Below are positions 25,989 to 34,401 of a stretch of 64,000 nt of DNA, one piece after another (the stretch's first letter is position 1; each line of letters starts with the position of its first letter). Position numbers and translations under genes: made by a program. Origin of the DNA: Catenulispora sp. EB89. Its GTDB lineage: Bacteria; Actinomycetota; Actinomycetes; Streptomycetales; Catenulisporaceae. The stretch is taken from NCBI RefSeq assembly GCF_041261445.1, contig NZ_JBGCCU010000007.1, positions 186,001-250,000 of the forward strand. The letters are read 5' to 3'. The notes below the pieces were generated by a model. The model did no database searches. It saw only the letters and a list, made by a program, of their open reading frames with translations, and had not been told where the DNA came from.

Positions 25989-27494
25989 ATGACTTCCATC
26001 CCTGCGGACCTGCCCAAGACGATCCGCCACTACATCGCCGGCGAACAGACCGACTCCGCCGACGGCCGCACCTTCGCCAACGCCGACCCGGCCACCAACA
26101 TCGGGTACTGCGACGTCGCCTCCGGCGGCCCCGCCGACATCGCCGCGGCCGTCGTGGCGGCGCGCGCCGCGTTCGAGATCGGCCCCTGGCCCCGCATGAG
26201 CCCGCGCGAGCGCGGCCGGATCCTGCACCGGATCGCCGACGCCATCGAGGCCCGCGAGGACCGGCTCGCCGCCTGGGAGTCCTTCGACACCGGCCTGCCG
26301 ATCACCCAGGCCCGCGGCCAGGCCCGGCGCGCGGCCGAGAACTTCCGGTACTTCGCCGACCTGGTCAACGCGCTGCACGAGGACGCCTTCCGCACCGCCG
26401 CGCAGATCGGCTACGTCGTGCGCAAGCCGATCGGCGTGGCCGGGCTCATCACGCCGTGGAACACGCCGTTCATGCTGGAGAGCTGGAAACTGGCCCCGGC
26501 CATCGCCGCTGGCTGCACCGTCGTGCTCAAGCCGGCCGAGTTCACGCCGCTGTCGGCGTCGCTGTGGACGGAGATCGCCGAGGAGGCCGGGCTGCCGGCC
26601 GGGGTCCTGAACATCGTGCACGGCATCGGCGAGGAAGCCGGCGCCGCGCTGGTCGAGCACCCGGACGTGCCGCTGATCTCCTTCACCGGCGAGACCACGA
26701 CCGGGCAGACCATCATGCGGGCCGCCGCCACCGGTCTCAAAGGCCTGTCGATGGAGCTCGGCGGCAAGTCGCCGTGCGTGGTGTTCGCCGACGCCGACCT
26801 GGACGCCGCCGTCGACGGCGCGCTGTTCGGCGTCTTCTCGCTCAACGGCGAGCGCTGCACGGCCGGCTCGCGGGTCATCGTCGAGGCCTCGATCTACGAG
26901 GAGTTCGTGGCGCGCTACGCGGCGCGCGCCGCACGGATCCGTGTCGGGCATCCGCAGGATCCTGACACTGAGATCGGCGCGCTGGTCCACCCCGAGCACT
27001 ACGAGCGGGTCCTCGGCTACGTCGCGTCCGGCATCGCCGAAGGCGCACGCCTGGTGGCCGGCGGCGCGCGGCCGGAGGCACTGCCGGAGGGCAACTACCT
27101 GGCCGCCACGGTCTTCGCCGACGTGCAGCCGTCGATGCGGATCTGGCGCGAGGAGATCTTCGGGCCGGTCGTCGCCGTCGTGCCGTTCGCCGACGAGGCC
27201 GAGGCGGTCCGGCTGGCCAACGACACGCGCTACGGACTCGCGGGCTATGTCTGGACCTCGAACCTCCAGCGCGGCCACCGGGTCGCGCAGGCGATCGAGG
27301 CCGGGATGGTGTGGCTGAACTCGCACAACGTGCGCGATCTGCGGACGCCGTTCGGCGGGGTGAAGGCCTCGGGGCTAGGCCAGGAGGGCGGCGCGCACAG
27401 CATCGACTTCTACACCGACTCCCAGATCGTCTCCGTCGCGCTCGGCGAGACCCACGTCCCGCGCTTCGGCGCCGGTACTGATGAGGAGGGCTGA
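25989..27494 (+). CDS. hpaE: 5-carboxymethyl-2-hydroxymuconate semialdehyde dehydrogenase
   Basis: 501 residues from ATG 25989, ten bases after the DapA-like stop. It is a full ALDH: ITPWNTPFMLESWKLAPAIA, FTGETTTGQTI, catalytic Glu in MELGGKSPCVVF, catalytic Cys in LNGERCTAGSR, EEIFGPVVAVVPF. The NGERCTAGSR block and NSHNVRDLRTPFGG end are typical of HpaE-type enzymes, which oxidise the semialdehyde made by homoprotocatechuate ring cleavage using NAD. The hpaD-like dioxygenase gene starts 5 bases downstream, supporting this over a generic ALDH role. Confidence 0.9.
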   Translation: MTSIPADLPKTIRHYIAGEQTDSADGRTFANADPATNIGYCDVASGGPADIAAAVVAARAAFEIGPWPRMSPRERGRILHRIADAIEAREDRLAAWESFDTGLPITQARGQARRAAENFRYFADLVNALHEDAFRTAAQIGYVVRKPIGVAGLITPWNTPFMLESWKLAPAIAAGCTVVLKPAEFTPLSASLWTEIAEEAGLPAGVLNIVHGIGEEAGAALVEHPDVPLISFTGETTTGQTIMRAAATGLKGLSMELGGKSPCVVFADADLDAAVDGALFGVFSLNGERCTAGSRVIVEASIYEEFVARYAARAARIRVGHPQDPDTEIGALVHPEHYERVLGYVASGIAEGARLVAGGARPEALPEGNYLAATVFADVQPSMRIWREEIFGPVVAVVPFADEAEAVRLANDTRYGLAGYVWTSNLQRGHRVAQAIEAGMVWLNSHNVRDLRTPFGGVKASGLGQEGGAHSIDFYTDSQIVSVALGETHVPRFGAGTDEEG

Positions 27495-27499
27495 TATCT

Positions 27500-28513
27500 A
27501 TGACCGATACCCCGCCGCCACCGGACGTCGTGCGCTCCGCGTACGCGCAGCTGGCCGTCACCGATCTGGACGCCGCGCGCTGGTTCTGGGTCGAGATGCT
27601 GGGCTTCCACGTGCAGTACCAGACCGAGGACAGCCTCTACCTGCGCGGCACTGATGAGCTCACGCACCACTCGCTGGTGCTGCGCCTCGGCGACACAGCG
27701 GCATTGGATCACATCGCCTACCGCGTCCGGACCCCGCAGGATGTCGATCGTGCCGAGGCCTACGTCAGGGCCCTGGGATGCCAGACGCGTCGGATCCCCG
27801 GCGGGAGCGGGACGCACGGGATCGGCGAAGCGGTACGCGTGGTGGATCCGCTCGGCTTCCCGGTCGAGTTCTTCTATGAGATAGCGCAGGCTGAGCGGCT
27901 GATCCAGCGCTACGACTTGCGGCGAGGCGCCGAGATTGCGCGCCTGGACCACTTCAACATCTGCACCCCGGACATCCCCGCCGCCTACGAGCACTACCAG
28001 GGCTTGGGATTCGGCTGCTCGGAGACCATCGAAGGCGACGAGCACGAGCTGTACGCGGCCTGGATGTACCGCAAGCAGACCGTCCACGACGTCGCCTTCA
28101 CCGGCGGCGCCGGGCCCCGGCTGCACCACCTCGGCCTGGCCACGCACGAGTCGCACCAGGTGCTGCGGACCGCCGACCTGTTCGGCGCCGTGCACGCCGA
28201 GCACCACATCGAGCGCGGCCCCGGCCGGCACGGCGTCTCCAACGCCTTCTACGTCTACCTGCGCGACCCGGACGGGCACCGCGTGGAGATCTACACCTCC
28301 GACTACTACACCGGCGATCCGGACCACCGGACGTGGCGCTGGAACATCCACGACGACCGGCGCCGCGACTTCTGGGGCAACGCCGTCATCGAGTCCTGGT
28401 ACAAGGAGGCCTCTCCGGTCCTGGACCTCGACGGCGTCCCGCAGCCGATCACCGACACCGTTCTCGACGAGTCCGCCGACGCCACGCGGGTCGGCGCCGA
28501 CGGGCTCGGCTGA
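27500..28513 (+). CDS. hpaD: Homoprotocatechuate (3,4-dihydroxyphenylacetate) 2,3-dioxygenase
   Basis: 337 residues, two tandem vicinal-oxygen-chelate modules. The metal ligands His151 (LDHFNICTPD), His210 (RLHHLGLATH) and Glu263 (DGHRVEIYTSDYY) correspond to His155, His214 and Glu267 of the Brevibacterium fuscum enzyme with a constant offset of four. Under the same offset Asn153, Trp188, His196, Arg239, His244, Tyr253 and Arg289 match its active-site residues (N157, W192, H200, R243, H248, Y257, R293). It should cleave 3,4-dihydroxyphenylacetate proximally (extradiol) using Fe(II) or Mn(II). It is the key enzyme defining this operon. Confidence 0.96.
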   Translation: MTDTPPPPDVVRSAYAQLAVTDLDAARWFWVEMLGFHVQYQTEDSLYLRGTDELTHHSLVLRLGDTAALDHIAYRVRTPQDVDRAEAYVRALGCQTRRIPGGSGTHGIGEAVRVVDPLGFPVEFFYEIAQAERLIQRYDLRRGAEIARLDHFNICTPDIPAAYEHYQGLGFGCSETIEGDEHELYAAWMYRKQTVHDVAFTGGAGPRLHHLGLATHESHQVLRTADLFGAVHAEHHIERGPGRHGVSNAFYVYLRDPDGHRVEIYTSDYYTGDPDHRTWRWNIHDDRRRDFWGNAVIESWYKEASPVLDLDGVPQPITDTVLDESADATRVGADGLG

Positions 28514-28545
28514 AGGTAACGAGCACAGGAGTACAGGAGCACACG

Positions 28546-29349
28546 ATGACCACTTACGAGCAGGACTACGTCGCCGCCGATCTGTGGCCGACGCTGAACG
28601 TCCTCGACAACAACGGGTTCGCCGCCTACAACATCCCCGAGTCCTCGGCCTTGGACGGCAGAGTTCTCAAGCTGCGGCTGGACACGGCCGGCGAGGTATC
28701 GGTGTGGTTCAGCGGCGGGGGAGCCGTGGAACTGCGGGAGGGCTCGGCGACGACCGTTCATCAGGCCTCGATCAAGGAGGTCGATGCGGGGCTGTTCCTC
28801 GTGCACTTCGTTCGGGCTGACGACGATATGGCCGCCGTGGTGATGCTCCTCGACCTGACCGCGAGCGTCGCAACCGTCGTGCGCAGCTCCATAGTCTCGG
28901 GCCCGGCCAAGGGCGGCCTGTTCGCCGAGGAGGACGTGGACGGCGGCACCTTCGACGGCACCAGTGCCGAACGCCATCAGCGCACGGCCGACCTGGTCGG
29001 TCGTCGGATCCAGTACGTCTACGGACCCGACAACGCCTACGAGCACATCTACCTGCACGAGAACGCCTACGCCTGGCAGTGCCTGGCCGGGGCCGAGAAA
29101 GGTCTGGCCGACGTCGACCGCGCTCGCGTGTGGAAGATCCGCGCGGACATCTACCTGCTCACCTGGCAGGAGAAGGTCGTGCCCTGCGACGGCGTCGTCA
29201 TCCTGAACTTCCGGGCCGGCGCCTACCAGTCCACCGGCCGGATCTGGGGCTACGACACCGACGCCGGGACGACCAACGCCATCGCGATGGGCGCCCGCGC
29301 GGTGTTCCTGAACCACACCGCCCACGACCCGGCCACCTGGACGGCCTGA
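28546..29349 (+). CDS. moaF: MoaF-family protein
   Basis: 267 residues in two MoaF halves. The N-terminal half holds GRVLKLRLDTAGEVSVWFSG; the C-terminal half holds the diagnostic GRRIQYVYGPDNAYEHIYLHE and YAWQCLAGAEKGLADVDRA. The related MoaF of enteric bacteria belongs to the monoamine (tyramine) regulon; its biochemical function is unsettled, though molybdenum-cofactor names persist in databases. Calycin/lipocalin-like folds are likely. Here it sits between the homoprotocatechuate dioxygenase and an SDR, again pointing to aromatic amine metabolism. No signal peptide is seen. Confidence 0.9.
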   Translation: MTTYEQDYVAADLWPTLNVLDNNGFAAYNIPESSALDGRVLKLRLDTAGEVSVWFSGGGAVELREGSATTVHQASIKEVDAGLFLVHFVRADDDMAAVVMLLDLTASVATVVRSSIVSGPAKGGLFAEEDVDGGTFDGTSAERHQRTADLVGRRIQYVYGPDNAYEHIYLHENAYAWQCLAGAEKGLADVDRARVWKIRADIYLLTWQEKVVPCDGVVILNFRAGAYQSTGRIWGYDTDAGTTNAIAMGARAVFLNHTAHDPATWTA

Positions 29350-29353
29350 GGCG

Positions 29354-30070
29354 ATGGAGCTGCGACTGGCCGACCGCGTGGTCGTCGTCACCGGCGGCGC
29401 CTCCGGGATCGGGGCGGCGTGCGCGGAGGCGTTCCGGGCCGAGGGTGCCCGCGTCGCGGTCCTGGACCGCTCGGCCTCGGCGCCGTGGCCGGCCGACGTC
29501 ACCGACGAGGCACAGGTGGCGGCCGCACTCGACGCGATCGCCGGCACGCACGGCGGCATCGACGTCCTGGTGTGCTGCGCCGGGATCTCCGGTCCGGTAG
29601 GTACACACGCGGCCGATATCGCAGTGCGGGACTGGGATTCGGTGATGGCGGTGAACGCCAGGGGCGCGTTCCTCAGCGCCAAGCACGCCGTGCCGCATCT
29701 GCGGCGCGCGGCGGCGCCGAGCATCGTGCTGCTGGCCTCCGACTCGTCGTTGGTCGCCTCGGAAGGCATGGCGCCCTACTGCGCGTCCAAGGGCGCGGTT
29801 CTGATGCTGGGCAAGGCTTTGGCCACCGATCTCGCGCCGGACGGCATCCGCGTCAACTGCGTGTGCCCCTCGATCGTGGACACGCCGATGTCCCGTGCCG
29901 ACATGGGGCTCGCGGCCGGCTTCGACGGCGTGGGCTACCCGGTTCAGAGCCCTGATGAGGTCGCCGCTCTGGTGCTCTTCCTGGCCTCGCCGGTGTCCCG
30001 GCCGGTGAACGGCGCCCACCTGCTGTCGGACTTCGGGATGGCGGCCAAGTCCGGGTTTCCGATGGATTGA
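29354..30070 (+). CDS. Short-chain dehydrogenase/reductase, last gene of catabolic operon
   Basis: 238 residues starting 4 bases after the moaF stop. NAD(P) motif TGGASGIG, acidic residue after strand 2 (VLDRS, favouring NAD), CCAGISG in place of NAG, catalytic Tyr-Lys in APYCASKGA with the Ser in LASDSS. CPSIVDTPMSR and NGAHLLSDFG close the fold. It resembles dehydrogenases of secondary alcohols. In this setting it may act on a beta-hydroxylated amine derivative or a hydroxy-acid intermediate; the substrate is unknown. Confidence 0.92.
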   Translation: MELRLADRVVVVTGGASGIGAACAEAFRAEGARVAVLDRSASAPWPADVTDEAQVAAALDAIAGTHGGIDVLVCCAGISGPVGTHAADIAVRDWDSVMAVNARGAFLSAKHAVPHLRRAAAPSIVLLASDSSLVASEGMAPYCASKGAVLMLGKALATDLAPDGIRVNCVCPSIVDTPMSRADMGLAAGFDGVGYPVQSPDEVAALVLFLASPVSRPVNGAHLLSDFGMAAKSGFPMD

Positions 30071-30218
30071 GGCGTGCGCTGCGGGAAACGGCAGGTTATG
30101 AGTTCCGGGCCTATGACTGAATCTTGATATCAGCATCTTGCGGCCCTCCGTACTCGTCGGTAGCTTCCCCGGCGACAGCGAAAGCCACCTTCGCCACCCA
30201 CCGGAAGGCCGCATCCCC

Positions 30219-30770
30219 ATGTCCTACGCGATATCGCGTCGCTTCACCCTGTTCGTCGCCGTCTCGGCCGCCATCGCCGGCGCGGCCGTGTTCGTCGGGC
30301 CCGACGCCCAGGCCGCCCACGCAGACATCACGTGCTCCCAGGCGTACCTGCCGCTGCCGGACCCGGCGTGCACGCCGGGCGCGCTGAACCCGGACGTCAC
30401 GCAGGACACGATCGACTCGACGATCTGCGTGTCGGGCTGGACCGCGACGGTCCGTCCGCCGACGTCCTACACCAACGCGCTGAAGGTCAAGCAGATCGCC
30501 GAGTACGGCTACAGCGACACCAGCACGAGCGACTACGAGGAAGACCACTTCATCCCGCTGGAGCTCGGCGGCGCGCCGCGCGACCCGCAGAACCTGTGGC
30601 CCGAGCCGCACTACGGCACCGACAGCTCGGGCGGCACTTCGTACACGAAGGACAGTGTCGAGAACAAGCTGAAGAAGGCCGTCTGCAACGGGAGCGCCAG
30701 CCTGGCCGACGCGCAGAACGCGATCGCGACGGACTGGCAGACGGCGCTGTCGACGCTCGGCCTGAGCTGA
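30219..30770 (+). CDS. Secreted HNH-nuclease-like protein
   Basis: 183 residues from ATG 30219 (GGAAGG ten bases upstream). The first ~35 residues form a Sec signal peptide (FVAVSAAIAGAAVFV, cleavage near AHA). The mature protein carries EEDHFIPLELGGAPRDPQNLWPE, the DH-x-x-P-L-x-x-GG...NLWPE pattern of a family of exported HNH-like proteins in actinomycetes and proteobacteria, plus three Cys residues that may form disulfides. A nuclease role is plausible but unproven. Its 3' end runs into a pentanucleotide repeat. Confidence 0.8.
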   Translation: MSYAISRRFTLFVAVSAAIAGAAVFVGPDAQAAHADITCSQAYLPLPDPACTPGALNPDVTQDTIDSTICVSGWTATVRPPTSYTNALKVKQIAEYGYSDTSTSDYEEDHFIPLELGGAPRDPQNLWPEPHYGTDSSGGTSYTKDSVENKLKKAVCNGSASLADAQNAIATDWQTALSTLGLS

Positions 30771-30851
30771 ACCGATCCGAGCCGAGCTGATCTGATCCGA
30801 GCTGATCCGATCTGATCTGAAGCGATCTGAGCTGAACCGATCTGATCCGAT
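30762..30851. repeat. Pentanucleotide tandem repeat, 18 degenerate units
   Basis: Eighteen consecutive 5-base units of consensus CYGAN (mostly CTGAT, CCGAT, CCGAG, CTGAG) begin at the last codons of the HNH-like gene and run to the end of the DUF2000 gene on the other strand. It is non-coding apart from the first units and is rich in GATC. Confidence 0.85.
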
Positions 30852-30871
30852 CCGGCTTCGGCTGGTTACCG

Positions 30872-31309
30872 TTACCGGTACAGCGGCAGGCTTCCGCTCA
30901 GCCGCTGTACCGCCTTCTTCGCACCGACCACGGCGACGCCCACATACACGTGGTCCTCGGCCGAGGTGACCTCCATCGACTCGATGTACGTGCCGTAGTC
31001 GCGGGCCGCCTGCGCGGCGGAGGTGAAGTCGACGAGGAAGACGTCGGGTTCGGCCAGCGCCTTGGCCACGATGCCGTGCAGGGCCTGCGCGTCGGCCTTG
31101 AGGATCGGCAGCGGGACCTCGGTGATCGCGGCGTGCACCTGGCCGTCGCGGTCCTTGACCTCCGGACCGAGCGCGCTCTGGCCGTAGGCGTCGCCGATCG
31201 AGAGCGCCAGGACGGCCGCGGCGTTCATCGCCAGGCCGGTGGGCAGCGCGTCGTCGATGACGATCGCGCACTTCTCGAAGCGGGGGAGGGTGTTCTCGGG
31301 CGACGGCAT
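30872..31309 (-). CDS. DUF2000 family protein
   Basis: 145 residues from ATG 31309 with AGGAG five bases upstream. The pattern KCAIVIDDALPTGLAMNAAAVLALSIG followed by LPILKADAQALHGIVAKA is that of DUF2000, a peptidyl-tRNA-hydrolase-2-like fold of unknown function. It is divergent from an Lrp/AsnC regulator 147 bases away, a pairing often seen for this family, so it is probably controlled by that regulator. Confidence 0.88.
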   Translation of the reverse strand: MPSPENTLPRFEKCAIVIDDALPTGLAMNAAAVLALSIGDAYGQSALGPEVKDRDGQVHAAITEVPLPILKADAQALHGIVAKALAEPDVFLVDFTSAAQAARDYGTYIESMEVTSAEDHVYVGVAVVGAKKAVQRLSGSLPLYR

Positions 31310-31455
31310 GCGGTACTCCTCGCGGGGCTGGGCGCCGGCCGGCAGTCGGTGTTCGCGCCGTTCGGGCGAACCAGTGCCGGATCTGAGGGCCGACAGTAGC
31401 CGCTGGTGCGCTCCGATCGCTCAAGATCCGAATTAAGTTCTGCTAGGTTGCCGGA

Positions 31456-31917
31456 GTGACCGATCTGGACGCCATTGATTCGGCGCTGCTGGCGCTTTTG
31501 CAGAACGATGGCCGGCGCACGAACCGTGAGCTGGCCAAGACGCTGAACATCGCCCCCTCGACCTGTCTGGAGCGGATGCGCTCGCTGCGCCGCCGCGGGC
31601 TGATCGTCGGGTATCACGCGCAGGTGGACCTGGCGGCCATCGGCCGCACGCTGCAGGCGCTGATCGCGGTGCGCGTGCGGCCGCCGAACCGCGCGGTCAT
31701 CGACGGGTTCCGGGCTTTCGTCGAGGAGCTGCCCGAGGTGCTGTCGGTGTTCGTGGTCTCCGGCGGCGACGACTTCCTGATCCACGTCGCCGTGAAGGAC
31801 ACCGACCAGTTGCAGGCGCTGGTGCTGGACAAGCTCACGCGGCGCAAGGAGCTTGCGGACGTGCGGACGTCGCTGGTGTACGAGCATCTGCGCAAGACCG
31901 AGATCGCGCCGCTGTGA
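31456..31917 (+). CDS. Lrp/AsnC-family transcriptional regulator
   Basis: 153 residues from GTG 31456. N-terminal AsnC-type HTH (LDAIDSALLALLQNDGRRTN, NIAPSTCLERMRSLRRRGLI) is followed by a RAM effector-binding domain (about 70-145: LIAVRVRPPNRA, VLSVFVVSGGDDFLIHVAVKD). These proteins sense amino acids and form octamers on DNA. Divergent from the DUF2000 gene, which is its likely target. Confidence 0.94.
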   Translation: MTDLDAIDSALLALLQNDGRRTNRELAKTLNIAPSTCLERMRSLRRRGLIVGYHAQVDLAAIGRTLQALIAVRVRPPNRAVIDGFRAFVEELPEVLSVFVVSGGDDFLIHVAVKDTDQLQALVLDKLTRRKELADVRTSLVYEHLRKTEIAPL

Positions 31918-31962
31918 GGCTGTCGTAGGCTTCACGCGCCTTGCACGCTTCACGCACCGCCG

Positions 31963-32628
31963 TCACAGGCTGACGGCCGTGATGTCGCCGCTGGACGTGG
32001 TCGCCTTGATGGTCAGGGCGGCCGTGGCGCCGACGCTGTTCGTCAGCGCGTTGATGATGCGGCCCTGCGTCGTACCGGCGTCGAGGGTGGCCGAGACACC
32101 GCTGGCGGCGTGCACGGACAGGTTGCCCATGTCGGTGCGCAGCTCGACGGTGCCGGTGACGGCCTCGGCGATGGTGATGTCGCCCATGCCGTTGCGGATG
32201 CGCGCCGGTCCGGTCAGGCGTCCGACGGTGACCTCGCCCATGTGCATCGTGAGCTGCGCGCTGGCCGCCTCGGCGAGGTCGATGGCGCGGTATCCGCCCT
32301 CGAACGCGACGTCGCCGAGCCGCCCGGTGCCGTAGAGCTCGGCGGCGCCGGCCTTGCCCTGGACTCGTGAGCCGGCGGGCAGATGGATCGTCACGTCCAC
32401 GGAGCCGGTGCCGAGGTAGCGGTTGGTCTCGACCGTGGTGACGCGCAGGACGCCGTCTTCGAACTCGATCGCGGTCTGCTCGACGGCCTTGACGTCCCGC
32501 TTCTTCGAGGCCTGCACCGGCAGCACCTCCACGGTGGTCTCGGCGCGCTCGCCGGCGATCAGCCGGACCCGGCCCGCCGGGATGTCCAGGACGACGGAGA
32601 TCGGGGCGGGGGTGGCGAAGGTGGTCAT
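31963..32628 (-). CDS. DUF4097-family beta-helical protein
   Basis: 221 residues from ATG 32628 with AGGGA seven bases upstream. The sequence is a series of short beta repeats (GSVDVTIHLPAGSRVQGK, LGDVAFEGGYRAIDLAEA, MGEVTVGRLTGPARI, MGDITIAEAVTGTVEL, MGNLSVHAASG), the right-handed beta-helix-like pattern of DUF4097/adhesin-type proteins. No signal peptide or membrane anchor. Cytoplasmic members are common in actinomycetes beside regulators or transporters. Function is unknown. Confidence 0.8.
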   Translation of the reverse strand: MTTFATPAPISVVLDIPAGRVRLIAGERAETTVEVLPVQASKKRDVKAVEQTAIEFEDGVLRVTTVETNRYLGTGSVDVTIHLPAGSRVQGKAGAAELYGTGRLGDVAFEGGYRAIDLAEAASAQLTMHMGEVTVGRLTGPARIRNGMGDITIAEAVTGTVELRTDMGNLSVHAASGVSATLDAGTTQGRIINALTNSVGATAALTIKATTSSGDITAVSL

Positions 32629-32713
32629 CGTGGTCTCCCTGGTCTGGCTGTCTGCTTCGCGGGCCGCTGCGGCCCGCTGTCGTGTCTCCACTTTCGGCGG
32701 GCGTGCTGACACG

Positions 32714-32754
32714 GAACTGACTCGGCGCTGACAGGACTGACTCGGCGCTGACAG
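32714..32754. repeat. 20-base tandem direct repeat
   Basis: Two adjacent copies of a 20-base unit starting GACTGACTCGGCGCTGACAG (allowing the first base), with a partial third copy at about 32766-32777. They lie upstream of the DUF4097 gene. They could be spacer repeats or regulator half-sites. Confidence 0.6.
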
Positions 32755-32821
32755 GGATGCTGACATGACTGACTCGGTGGTATTCTCGCCGCTGAATATT
32801 CGCAGTTCAATGTGGGGAAAA

Positions 32822-32865
32822 TAATCGTTGCCGGGGCCCGAAGAATCCGGCCCCGGCAACGATTA
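32822..32865 (-). terminator. Intrinsic terminator after the EthD gene
   Basis: A perfect 17-base stem (32822-32838 with 32849-32865) and 10-base loop; read on the minus strand it is followed by TTATTTTCC. This is a textbook rho-independent terminator for the EthD gene. Confidence 0.9.
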
Positions 32866-32881
32866 AGAATCACCTACACGC

Positions 32882-33202
32882 TCAGTCTTCTTCGAGCACT
32901 TCCGCGAAGGCGATGATCACGCCGCCGGTGGCGTGCTGCTTCGTGGCGCCGACCAGCGGACCGGCCTCCGCGGCGGCGGCACTGGCCGCCGCGTAGTCCG
33001 CGAAGTACAGGTCCAGCAGGCGGTATGCCGGGGTGGGGCTGCCGTCCTCCTTCGGCCAGACCTTCGCCGCCTCCAGCCGGCTCAGGCCCGGGAGCTTGCG
33101 GGCCAGCGCGAGCTGGTCGGCGTAGGCGGCCTCGAAGGCGTCCGGGTCGGCGGGATTGGAATAGATGAAGCTGATTTTGGTGGAGTTGCTGTACTCGGCC
33201 AT
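32882..33202 (-). CDS. EthD-family protein
   Basis: 106 residues from ATG 33202 with GGGAGGT five bases upstream. FIYSNPADPDAFEAAYADQLALARKLPGLSRLEAAKVW is the EthD pattern (ferredoxin-like dimeric alpha/beta-barrel). EthD is needed with a P450 for ether degradation in Rhodococcus, but most relatives are of unknown role. Divergent from an AraC-family gene, its probable regulator, and followed by a strong terminator, so it is a single-gene transcript. Confidence 0.9.
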   Translation of the reverse strand: MAEYSNSTKISFIYSNPADPDAFEAAYADQLALARKLPGLSRLEAAKVWPKEDGSPTPAYRLLDLYFADYAAASAAAAEAGPLVGATKQHATGGVIIAFAEVLEED

Positions 33203-33316
33203 TATGACCTCCCGTTATGGTGGCGGTAATCGACGTGCGCGGGCCGGATTTGATGTGGCGTATGGTGGTCCCGCTCACTGTTCGTCGAGAATATTTCAGA
33301 GGAATGGGCAGCGACC

Positions 33317-34279
33317 ATGACCGCCCCGCCGGAAAACCTTGCAGATCGTCCAGCCACGCCGGACGGCCAGCCCCACGACCTGCTCTCGGAACTGCTGCGG
33401 AGCGTCCGGCTGAGCGGTGAGCGGATCGTCGCGTACACCCCGCCGCCGTCGTTCTCGATCGGGTTCGCCGACCGGGGGAGTCTGCACATCGTCGAAGCCG
33501 GCGAGGTCCTGCTGGAGATCGACGGCTACCCGCACGCCGAGCACCTGCGCCGCGGCGACTTCGTCCTGCTGCCCCGCGGCGACTCGCACTCGATCAGCGA
33601 CGCCGGCGGAGGCGCGCACGCCCTCGCGCTCGCCGACGGAGCGGCGGACGACGTCCCCGAACCCGCGCGCTGGCTCTGCGGCACGTTCACCATCGGCGAC
33701 CCGCAGGCCAGCCACCTGCTCGGCAGCCTGCCGGCGGTGATCATCCTGCGCGGCTCCGGTGGCTCCGGCGGCCCGGACCTGGAGGCGCTCGAAGGACTCG
33801 AAGTCGCCCGCCGCATGATCGTCCTGGAGATGCAGTCGCCGTCGCAGGGCTCCGCAGTGATGGTCTCCCGCATCCTGGACCTGATCTTCATCCAGATCAT
33901 GCGCACCTGGGCCTCCGGCGCCGACGCCGAACCCACCTGGCTGGCCGGCGCCTTCGACCCGCAGATCGGCCTGGCCCTGAGCGCCATCCACCGCGAACCC
34001 GGCCACGACTGGACAGTCGACGAGCTGGCACGCGCCAGCAACCTGTCCCGCTCGGCATTCGCGGCACGCTTCGTGGCCCGGGTGGGCAAGCCGCCGGCCA
34101 CGTACCTCGCGCACGTCCGCCTGGACGCCGCCACCACGCTGCTGCGCGACACCCTCCTGCCGGTCACGCACGTCGCGGAGAGCGTGGGCTACGCCTCGGA
34201 GGCCGCATTCAGCCGCGCGTTCAAGAACCGGTACGGCACGCCGCCGGCGCGGTGGCGGCGGGATGTTCGGTTCCGCTGA
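33317..34279 (+). CDS. AraC-family regulator with Cupin_6 domain
   Basis: 320 residues. N-terminal cupin (about 20-200): DLLSELLRSVRLSGERIVAY, LHIVEAGEVLLEIDGYPHAEHLRRGDFVLLPRGDSH. C-terminal AraC double HTH (about 215-318) with SRSAFAARFVARVGKPPATYL and VAESVGYASEAAFSRAFKNR. This domain pair is common in regulators of divergent oxidoreductase or monooxygenase genes. It is divergent from the EthD gene (114-base gap), which it likely regulates in response to a small organic ligand. Confidence 0.94.
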   Translation: MTAPPENLADRPATPDGQPHDLLSELLRSVRLSGERIVAYTPPPSFSIGFADRGSLHIVEAGEVLLEIDGYPHAEHLRRGDFVLLPRGDSHSISDAGGGAHALALADGAADDVPEPARWLCGTFTIGDPQASHLLGSLPAVIILRGSGGSGGPDLEALEGLEVARRMIVLEMQSPSQGSAVMVSRILDLIFIQIMRTWASGADAEPTWLAGAFDPQIGLALSAIHREPGHDWTVDELARASNLSRSAFAARFVARVGKPPATYLAHVRLDAATTLLRDTLLPVTHVAESVGYASEAAFSRAFKNRYGTPPARWRRDVRFR

Positions 34280-34401
34280 GGGCGCGCGCTTCGCGGCGTG
34301 CGCGACTGGCCAGCGCGTGCGCCGCGTTGAGCATCCACGCCGAGCAAGGCCGTCGTGGCTCTCACACCGTCAGACGAGACGTGGGCGCGGAACTCAGCGC
34401 C

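Noticed and set aside
30111-31424. Long minus-strand frame over the HNH-like gene and repeat
   Set aside because: It reads the pentanucleotide array as a Ser/Arg/Asp repeat and is antisense to a secreted protein; DUF2000 in another frame is the real gene.
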